In this document: positions 1 through 5,131 of the stretch, one piece after another
Layout of the letters: each line of letters starts with the position of its first letter
Position numbering within the stretch: position 1 is the stretch's first letter
Source: Spirochaetaceae bacterium
GTDB taxonomy: Bacteria; Spirochaetota; Spirochaetia; DSM-27196; Salinispiraceae
Assembly: GCA_007129335.1 (NCBI GenBank)
Contig: SKVS01000228.1
Location: 1-5,131 of the forward strand
Direction: 5' to 3'
Length of the DNA: 5,131 nucleotides
The notes under the pieces: generated by a model
Told to the model about the DNA's origin: nothing
Databases searched by the model: none
Seen by the model: the letters and a program-made list of their open reading frames with translations, nothing else
Program-made: the position numbers and the translations under genes

Positions 1-2139
1 AAAATCCGAACTTTCCAGGGCGAGGTAACCTTCCCTGAGATTCTCCACATAGCTGTCTATTCGACTTGTCCGGGAAAGCAGGTCTGAATCCGATAAGCCT
101 GCCTGGTTTGGGTCGTATGAATCCATCCGCACGAGTTCCAGTTGAATCTGCCGCAAGGAGTTCATGGCATTTGCCAGGCGAAGAGTAATGACCTTTTCCT
201 GGGAAACAAGCTCCTGGTAAGATTTTTGCTGGCGGATTATTTGATCGATTCCCTTCTGATATTCGCTTTGCAATCCCAGGTTTGTGGTGCTGGCCTTTTG
301 ATGGGTCAGTTCCTCCAGTTCTTTTTGGAGTTTGGAAGGGCTCAATTCTACGGACAGCTGTTTAATGGTTGCGCTCTTTCTCGACAGTTCTGATATCTGC
401 TTAACATAATCGTCCAGAAGGTCGGGGAAGTCGGAGCCCAGGGGATCCTTGGTATTGATGTGGTTCAATTGATTTAGAATTACAGCCCGGAGCCTTGCGG
501 CTTCCAGTTCCATGGGGGTTGCTTCCTGGGGCATTTTCCCCAGGTATCCCTGGAGTGCTTTCCGGTCCTGTCGTGAACTGAGTAATTCGGTAGGCAGTCC
601 CTGAGCCCGTAATTCAGCCAGAAACTCATTTTTCCGTTCCCGGTATGAGGGGTAGGAAGCCAGGCTTCCAATGGACATGATGCTGACGGGTATGAGGGAC
701 CAGGGTACCATGGGGCTGGTAATCATGTTCAGGACAAACAGGAACACCGAGGTAGCTCCATTACTCAGGGCCTTGCCCTGCCATTTGTCCCTGTTCTTGT
801 GCAGCCCCCTGAGGATCTTTAACTGATGTTTTGTAAGTCCAGGGAGGGATGATAATTCCTGGTGCTCCCGTTTTCTTCGGCTTACCCATCCCCAATGGCT
901 TGTCATGCCAATGCCCCAGGCGAGGGCGGGGATGAGAAACCAGGGAAAACCTCCGAACATGGTAAAGGCCCATATGGCAAAAAGGAAACCGTTTACACCA
1001 AAATACGAACCAGCATGACTGATGAGCCCCTGGTGCATTTTTTTCATGCTCGCTTCGGTTTGTTTACGGTATTCCTGTACAATAACCGTTTCATCGTCGG
1101 GATTTGGCAGGGATAGTTCCAGGACCTTGTCCCATTGCTTTTCCACCCGCTTATCCTTCCCGTCATCCCCTCCGTTTGAACGCCGGTCCGGGAGGGTCAG
1201 GTTTGAATTCTGATTTGTGGTTTTTAACCATTGTTCTGCGCTGACAAAGGCCTTTTTCAGTTCGCGCCCAATTTCAAAGGTTGCTTCCTTGAATTCTTGC
1301 AGACCCCGTTCGAAACTGTCGGTTTGGGGTTTCGGGGTAAATGCTTGGGCGTGGCTTTGGGTCTGTTGGGAGCCGGGCTTGGCAAGGAGTCCCCGTTCCA
1401 GTAATGCATCGACCGCATCATCCAGGCCTTCGGGGGAATGGGAATACCAGCTGCGGATGTGTTCAGGAGTCATGCGTTTACCCGTACGTTTAATCTCTGA
1501 AAGTATAAGGGTTTTCAGCGCATGGACGTCGACTGCGCCATCCTGGGTCAATGCGGGGCCCAAGGGTTTTTTCTTTTCCGATTGGGTTTCGGGTTTTGCA
1601 GCTTGTTCTTTCGGACTGCCCTCGGTCAGAATTTCGTAGGCACGGATTTCCCTGCTGATATTTTTCAGGCGAACATCGCCCATTTCTCGAATTTCACTAT
1701 TCGGGAGTTTATTGGCTACCAGGTTGTACACATCCTGGGATATGCATATTCTTCCGGGATTGCACAGGCTCTGCAGACGGCTTGCAATATTAATACCCTC
1801 TCCGAGGGCATCGTTATCGTAAAAGTAAATATCCCCAAGATGAATACCTATGCGCAGGACCAGTGACTTTTCCCTGTTTTCCTGATTATACTGACCCAGC
1901 TCGGTCTGTATTGCCAGGGCAGATTTTGCTGCATTGACCGTGTTAGGGAAATCAGCCAAAAAGGCATCGCCTATGGTCTTAATAACCGTGCCGCCGTAGT
2001 CCTGAATATGCTTGCGGATGAGGGTATTGTGGTATTCCAGCAGTACAAGGGTTCCTGCCTCGTCCTGTTCCATCATTTTGCTGAACCCGACAATGTCGGT
2101 GAACATAATTGCAGCCAGGCGATAATCCTTATGGTCCAT
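1..2139 (-). CDS. Class III adenylate cyclase fused to tandem 2TM membrane modules and a coiled-coil tail (3' end beyond window)
   Basis: Predicted to convert ATP to cAMP as a dimer, with the catalytic domain at the N-terminus on the cytosolic side. The frame is open from the ATG at 2139 to the left edge (713 residues seen). Cyclase domain, about residues 6-172: metal ligands D15 (in TDIVGFS) and D58 (in KTIGDAFLADF), purine-selecting K54 and D110, transition-state N117 and R121 (GEGINIASRLQ). All six canonical positions are filled in adenylyl-type form. Residues about 203-256 look like a winged helix (TPEHIRSWYS, then ALLERGLLA). A polar linker with GGDDGKDKR follows. Residues about 362-418 match the 2TM domain (SYFGVNGFLFAIW, PWFLIPALAWGIGM), and a second helix pair lies at about 455-500. 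Residues about 540-680 are helical and coiled-coil-like. An in-frame TGA upstream limits the start, and no Shine-Dalgarno is seen. The cyclase call is firm; ligand, partner and C-terminus are unknown. Confidence 0.9.
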   Translation of the reverse strand, partial: MDHKDYRLAAIMFTDIVGFSKMMEQDEAGTLVLLEYHNTLIRKHIQDYGGTVIKTIGDAFLADFPNTVNAAKSALAIQTELGQYNQENREKSLVLRIGIHLGDIYFYDNDALGEGINIASRLQSLCNPGRICISQDVYNLVANKLPNSEIREMGDVRLKNISREIRAYEILTEGSPKEQAAKPETQSEKKKPLGPALTQDGAVDVHALKTLILSEIKRTGKRMTPEHIRSWYSHSPEGLDDAVDALLERGLLAKPGSQQTQSHAQAFTPKPQTDSFERGLQEFKEATFEIGRELKKAFVSAEQWLKTTNQNSNLTLPDRRSNGGDDGKDKRVEKQWDKVLELSLPNPDDETVIVQEYRKQTEASMKKMHQGLISHAGSYFGVNGFLFAIWAFTMFGGFPWFLIPALAWGIGMTSHWGWVSRRKREHQELSSLPGLTKHQLKILRGLHKNRDKWQGKALSNGATSVFLFVLNMITSPMVPWSLIPVSIMSIGSLASYPSYRERKNEFLAELRAQGLPTELLSSRQDRKALQGYLGKMPQEATPMELEAARLRAVILNQLNHINTKDPLGSDFPDLLDDYVKQISELSRKSATIKQLSVELSPSKLQKELEELTHQKASTTNLGLQSEYQKGIDQIIRQQKSYQELVSQEKVITLRLANAMNSLRQIQLELVRMDSYDPNQAGLSDSDLLSRTSRIDSYVENLREGYLALESSDF

Positions 2140-2144
2140 AGGGC

Positions 2145-2173
2145 ACAATACGGGCTGAATCCCAATAAGTCAA
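2145..2173 (-). promoter_or_regulatory. Sigma-70-like promoter for the cyclase gene, probably leaderless
   Basis: Read on the minus strand, TTGACT (2173-2168) is followed by a 17-base spacer and TATTGT (2150-2145). The first hexamer matches the -35 consensus at five of six positions and the second matches the -10 consensus at four of six. Only five bases separate the -10 hexamer from the ATG at 2139, so the usual start distance puts the first transcribed base at about 2139-2137. This is inferred from sequence alone. Confidence 0.55.
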
Positions 2174-2179
2174 GTGAGG
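2174..2179 (+). promoter_or_regulatory. Ribosome binding site of radA
   Basis: GTGAGG ends seven bases before the ATG at 2187. It resembles the anti-16S core GGAGG imperfectly but is well spaced and supports this ATG, which also gives the expected RadA N-terminus. It is immediately next to the -35 hexamer of the opposing cyclase promoter. I found no convincing radA promoter. GATAAT (2121-2126) and CATAAT (2104-2109) resemble -10 boxes but lack a well-spaced -35, and both lie inside the cyclase coding sequence. Confidence 0.6.
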
Positions 2180-2186
2180 CGATAGA

Positions 2187-3608
2187 ATGGCAAAGAAACC
2201 AAGTACCCTCTTCCTCTGTACCCAATGCGGCCATGAAGAGGGACGCTGGCTCGGCAAATGTCCGGCTTGCGGAGAATGGAACTCCTTTAAGGAAATGAAG
2301 GTTGAAAACCTGGATTCCAATCCCGTGCTTGCCCTGGGAAAAAGCGCAAGAAAAAAAGTTACACGACCGGGAAATGAGGGTCAGGGAACCCTGGAAAGTT
2401 CCGGGGAAATGGTTCCCCAGGTTCTGTCCCAGGTAGTACCCCATACCCAAAGCCGCTATGTATCCGGCTTGAACGAATTAGACCGGGTTCTCGGTGGGGG
2501 TATTATGCGGGGGTCGAGTATTCTTCTTGGGGGGGAGCCGGGCATTGGAAAATCAACCCTCATGCTCCAGGCCGCTTCTGCGTACCAAAAACAGGCAGAC
2601 GTTTTGTATATTTCCGGGGAGGAATCGGCCAGTCATATAAAGCTGCGGGCAGACCGTTTAGGAATTCCTATTGATCGTATTCATGTTCTTGCAAATCCCC
2701 AATTGGAAATAATTCTTGAAGGATTAAACAAGGTTCAGCCTTCCTTAATCATTGTGGACTCTGTACAGACCCTGCTAACCCAGACCTTGGACAGTGCGCC
2801 TGGAACTGTGAATCAAATGAAAATGTCGGTGTACGGAATATCCGAATGGGCAAGACATAATGGGGCAGGGGTGTTTTTTATTGCCCATGTTACCAAAGAG
2901 GGTTCCATAGCCGGACCCAAGCTCATTGAGCACATGGTAGACGGGGTACTCATGTTCGAGCATTCGGGAGCCGAGGTGCGGTTCCTTCGGGCCCACAAGA
3001 ACCGATTCGGAAGTGTCGATGAAGTTGGGCTGTTCATTATGGGAGGTGAGGGTTTGGAAGAGTTGACCGATCCCTCAAAGGTTTTTCTTGTGGACCGGGA
3101 TACACCCATGCCTCCCGGGGTTGTGGCTGCCCCAATTTTTGAAGGCTCAAGGATTCTTGTGGTGGAAATTCAGGCCCTGACCATCCCGGCCCAGGGAGGA
3201 TATGGAAGGGTGTACAGCGACCGTATAGATGCCCGAAGAATTAGCAGAATTTGTGCAGTTCTGGAGAAGCATGGGGGTATACGGCTGAGCGATCAGGATG
3301 TGTATGTCAATGTTGCCGGGGGAATGAAAATTGCCGAGGTCGGGGTGGAGCTTCCCGCTGCCCTGGCGATTATGTCTGCCCGGACCGGACAGTCCCTGAG
3401 CAGGCATTTGGCTGTTACCGGTGAGGTGAGTCTGTCGGGGGAACTGCGTCCGGTCAGTCATGAAAAGCAGCGATTTACTGCCGCTGGGGAGCTGGGTTTC
3501 ATCCATCGTCTGGGCCCAAAGTCCGGAAGAACCGAGAAGGAGCCATCCTGGACCAGTGTTGGGACCATTCAGGAAGCAATCAAAAAAAGCCTGACTTGGA
3601 GCGATTGA
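2187..3608 (+). CDS. radA: DNA repair/recombination ATPase RadA (Sms)
   Basis: RadA is a cytosolic RecA-like, DnaB-related ATPase that processes recombination intermediates by promoting branch migration and strand uptake. The 473-residue product is close to the usual family length of about 450-460. A C4 zinc finger is at residues 11-28 (CTQC, then CPAC). The RecA-type core starts near residue 90, with Walker A GEPGIGKST at 116-124, Walker B LIIVDS at 187-192, the conserved HVTKEGSIAGPK segment from 234 and the RadA signature KNRFG at 271-275. The C-terminal Lon-like domain covers about 340-473 (NVAGGMKIAEVGVELP). The place of the Lon catalytic serine appears to be Gly386 by eye, so no protease activity is expected. 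It is transcribed away from the cyclase, with a 47-bp gap, and converges on the TraB gene. All diagnostic motifs are intact. Confidence 0.97.
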   Translation: MAKKPSTLFLCTQCGHEEGRWLGKCPACGEWNSFKEMKVENLDSNPVLALGKSARKKVTRPGNEGQGTLESSGEMVPQVLSQVVPHTQSRYVSGLNELDRVLGGGIMRGSSILLGGEPGIGKSTLMLQAASAYQKQADVLYISGEESASHIKLRADRLGIPIDRIHVLANPQLEIILEGLNKVQPSLIIVDSVQTLLTQTLDSAPGTVNQMKMSVYGISEWARHNGAGVFFIAHVTKEGSIAGPKLIEHMVDGVLMFEHSGAEVRFLRAHKNRFGSVDEVGLFIMGGEGLEELTDPSKVFLVDRDTPMPPGVVAAPIFEGSRILVVEIQALTIPAQGGYGRVYSDRIDARRISRICAVLEKHGGIRLSDQDVYVNVAGGMKIAEVGVELPAALAIMSARTGQSLSRHLAVTGEVSLSGELRPVSHEKQRFTAAGELGFIHRLGPKSGRTEKEPSWTSVGTIQEAIKKSLTWSD

Positions 3609-3628
3609 GGTCCTTCATCCTATTGAGA

Positions 3629-3652
3629 CCAGGCGTTCTTATTGAAGCCTGG
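3629..3652. terminator. Hairpin between convergent radA and TraB genes, possible bidirectional terminator
   Basis: CCAGGC (3629-3634) pairs perfectly with GCCTGG (3647-3652). With one bulged G, TTC and GAA extend the stem to nine pairs around a TTATT loop. It lies in the 48-bp gap between two convergent stops, where a shared terminator is expected. Neither strand has a T-tract after the stem, so intrinsic termination would be weak, and it may instead act as an mRNA 3' end stabiliser. Confidence 0.4.
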
Positions 3653-3656
3653 CACT

Positions 3657-4856
3657 CTAGGGAAACAGCAGGGGTATGCCAATGAATGTTCCCAAAGCGC
3701 TGCCGATACTGGAGAACAGGAACACCAGGAGTATGCGGGTTACCCGATTCCGGTAGAAGCCTTTCAGGGACAGAATATCTTCCTGGAGGTGTTCGAAATC
3801 CTGAACCCGGGGTTTTCTGAGGGCAGCCTCAGCAAGACCGGTGACAAAACCCACGCCAATGGTGGGATTCAGGCTCGTAAGGGGAGCCCCAAGAATGGCC
3901 AGGGCAATGGTCAGGGGATGTCCCAGGGCAAGAATAGTTCCCAGCCCCGAAAGCGTTCCATTTACCAGAACCCACCGTCCAAAGTTGGTAAAGCCCTGGG
4001 CTGAGCCCCCGGAAATAAAACCCCAGATTATGAGACCTAAAATAAACCCGGATAATAGCCAGGGGAATGCTTTTGACAGGAGGCTTGGGGGAGGAATAAC
4101 TTCTATTGCCCTCACCTCGGAGTCAGTTTTCTGATTGTGGAGTTCATCGAGCCAGCGGATCATTCCCGGAACATGCCCGGCTCCTACGACCGCAAGAATG
4201 TTTGTTTCATTGGGTTGGGGTGCCAGGAAGAGCTTCTTCGCCAGGTATTCGTCCCGTTCATCAATAAGAACCTTCTTCACCGATGGCAGGTAATCCGCAA
4301 CCTCCTCCAGCATGGTCTGGAGAGCGCTCTTGTCCTTCAGCTTCTCCAGCTCTTCTTCACTGATTTTTTCGGTGGTAAATGCCCCTGCGAGCAGGGATGC
4401 CAGGAGTTTGTTCTTACCCCAAAAGCCGCTCATTCCCCAGGCTCTCCGGAGGGTTGTCTGAATTTCCCGGTCAATCAGGGAAACAGGAATTCCCGAATTC
4501 TTAGCGGTGTCCAAAGCCGCTTTCATTTCCTCCCCCGGCTTGACCCCAATATCCATGCCCATTCTTTTTTGGCTGGCTGAAAGAACCAGGTTTCCCAGAA
4601 GAAGAAAGGCTTTTTTTTCTTTAATAATTTTAAAAATGTCCAGGTTTTGCCAACGTTGATCCTGGTTTAGAGCCTGGTAACGACCCTGATCGAGCTCCAC
4701 GCATACCCGGTGGGGAGATTCGGTGGAAATATGGTGCTGCACTTCCAGAACGCTTTCCCGGGAAATGTGGGCGGTTCCAATAATGAGGTAGTTTCTCTCA
4801 CCGTATTGCAGTCGGGTAAGGGTGTCGCTTGGGGAAGTTTGTTCCTGGTTATTCAC
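3657..4856 (-). CDS. TraB/PrgY-family membrane protein
   Basis: This 399-residue protein belongs to the TraB/PrgY family, named for enterococcal plasmid proteins that damp sex-pheromone signalling. The role of chromosomal copies is unsettled. The superfamily includes the Tiki metalloproteases and shares two GX2H motifs, both visible here: GTAH at 27-30 (in IIGTAHIS) and GAGH at 225-228 (VVGAGHVPGM). Other family blocks are VCVELDQGRY (51-60), GVKPGEEM (104-111), LIDREIQTTLRRAW (127-140) and DERDEYL (199-205). The C-terminal third is membrane-embedded, with hydrophobic segments at about 264-282, 295-345 (probably two) and 374-397, plus the family-typical LRKPRVQDF at 346-354. The GTG at 4856 is the only plausible start, because a TGA lies upstream in frame with no other start codon between. 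The DHH phosphoesterase gene lies 59 bp upstream on the same strand. Family membership is firm; function and substrate are not. Confidence 0.93.
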   Translation of the reverse strand: MNNQEQTSPSDTLTRLQYGERNYLIIGTAHISRESVLEVQHHISTESPHRVCVELDQGRYQALNQDQRWQNLDIFKIIKEKKAFLLLGNLVLSASQKRMGMDIGVKPGEEMKAALDTAKNSGIPVSLIDREIQTTLRRAWGMSGFWGKNKLLASLLAGAFTTEKISEEELEKLKDKSALQTMLEEVADYLPSVKKVLIDERDEYLAKKLFLAPQPNETNILAVVGAGHVPGMIRWLDELHNQKTDSEVRAIEVIPPPSLLSKAFPWLLSGFILGLIIWGFISGGSAQGFTNFGRWVLVNGTLSGLGTILALGHPLTIALAILGAPLTSLNPTIGVGFVTGLAEAALRKPRVQDFEHLQEDILSLKGFYRNRVTRILLVFLFSSIGSALGTFIGIPLLFP

Positions 4857-4863
4857 AGTATTG

Positions 4864-4867
4864 CCTT
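4864..4867 (-). promoter_or_regulatory. Ribosome binding site supporting the GTG start of the TraB-family gene
   Basis: On the minus strand AAGG lies seven bases before the GTG at 4856. It is short but correctly spaced, and it supports a non-ATG start. No promoter stands out in the 59-bp gap to the DHH gene, which fits co-transcription of the two. Confidence 0.5.
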
Positions 4868-4915
4868 GTTTTCTAGAATGGTACCCTATGGATTTTCATG
4901 GGGGCTTTTGGGAGT

Positions 4916-5131
4916 TTACCGTTCTTCCATTCCCATTGCAACCAGGAAACGGTTTCGAAGGGAATGTTCGCCCGGAAACAAATCCCGGGGTATGCTGCCG
5001 CCCCCCATGTGCACATGGCCGCCGCCGTAGCCAATACCCCGAAGGGCTTTTCGAATAATGACATCAGTGGGTTTCGTATGGTCCTCGCTCCTGACGGAAA
5101 TTCGGTACTCATCCCGGTCGGGAACAAGAAT
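4916..5131 (-). CDS. DHH-family phosphoesterase, C-terminal DHHA1 end (NrnA-like, 5' end beyond window)
   Basis: The last 71 codons and a TAA stop (4918-4916) are visible, in the frame that begins exactly at the right edge. They hold a recognisable DHHA1 substrate-binding domain. A strand RISVRS (residues 10-15 of the fragment) is followed by a helix beginning TDVIIRKAL and then the glycine-rich loop GYGGGHVHMGGG (34-45), matching the family pattern of SxRS, then DV, then GGGH. DHH/DHHA1 proteins of the NrnA type degrade short oligonucleotides, pAp or cyclic-dinucleotide breakdown products in the cytosol. The catalytic DHH half lies outside the window, so the substrate cannot be assigned. About 26 residues follow the loop (from SIPRDLFPGEH), somewhat longer than a minimal DHHA1 end. 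It is probably the upstream gene of an operon with the TraB-family gene. A different-frame 84-codon ORF over the same bases is a shadow. Confidence 0.82.
   Translation of the reverse strand: MLVPDRDEYRISVRSEDHTKPTDVIIRKALRGIGYGGGHVHMGGGSIPRDLFPGEHSLRNRFLVAMGMEER

Noticed and set aside
1217..1866. Two plus-strand ORFs of 140 and 114 codons over the cyclase gene
   Set aside because: They are antisense shadows of a frame that encodes the intact cyclase active site and linker. Their compositions are Ser/Arg/Trp-rich and lack domain pattern.
2087..2099. Perfect inverted repeat CCGAC-AAT-GTCGG
   Set aside because: It encodes the invariant TDIV metal-binding segment of the cyclase. The short symmetry is probably a by-product of codon choice rather than an operator.
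2073..2450. 125-codon minus-strand ORF spanning the cyclase start and the radA 5' end
   Set aside because: It overlaps the RadA zinc finger antisense and the cyclase N-terminus in a different frame. Both overlapped genes are certain.
4137..4580. 147-codon plus-strand ORF
   Set aside because: It lies antisense inside the TraB-family gene, whose conserved motifs (GVKPGEEM, LIDREI) fall in this stretch. It has no recognisable features.
4881..4901. Imperfect dyad CCCATG/CATAGGG in the spacer before the TraB-family gene
   Set aside because: The stem is six pairs with a bulge and no T-tract, too weak to call an attenuator or terminator.
4873..5127. 84-codon minus-strand ORF with an ATG start
   Set aside because: It is in a different frame from the DHHA1 coding sequence, whose motifs are clear. 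Its own translation shows no domain logic.

Overview
The window carries four protein-coding genes in a compact bacterial layout, with almost no non-coding DNA. From left to right they are: a large membrane-linked class III nucleotide cyclase (minus strand, 3' end cut by the left edge), the DNA-repair ATPase RadA/Sms (plus strand, complete), a TraB/PrgY-family membrane protein (minus strand, complete) and the last 71 codons of a DHH-family phosphoesterase (minus strand, 5' end cut by the right edge). Base composition is roughly balanced and looks uniform, and I see no mobile element, tRNA, rRNA or CRISPR array. The gene content and domain styles (TraB with a C-terminal membrane block, a cyclase joined to 2TM modules, a DHHA1 protein next door) suggest a spirochaete, probably free-living. 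This is an impression from family resemblance, not proof.

Region 1-2139 (minus) is a single open frame with no stop as far as the left edge. I translated it codon by codon: 713 residues are visible. Its order is a complete catalytic cyclase domain at the very N-terminus, a helical winged-helix-like segment, a polar linker, two successive two-helix membrane modules, and a long coiled-coil tail that continues beyond the window. All six canonical adenylyl-cyclase active-site residues are present.

Region 2140-2186 is a 47-bp divergent spacer between the cyclase and radA. It holds a good sigma-70-like promoter facing the cyclase, placed so that transcription would begin at or next to the cyclase ATG. 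That would make a leaderless mRNA, which fits the lack of a Shine-Dalgarno sequence there. The radA ribosome binding site directly abuts the -35 hexamer of that promoter.

Region 2187-3608 is radA. Region 3609-3656 is a 48-bp convergent spacer with a hairpin that could serve as a weak bidirectional terminator. Region 3657-4856 is the TraB-family gene with a GTG start. It lies 59 bp downstream of the DHH phosphoesterase stop (4916) on the same strand, so the two probably form an operon.

The genes do not form an obvious single pathway. RadA acts in recombination, the DHH protein probably degrades short oligonucleotides or signalling nucleotides, and the cyclase makes a cyclic nucleotide. The most unusual object is the cyclase fusion.
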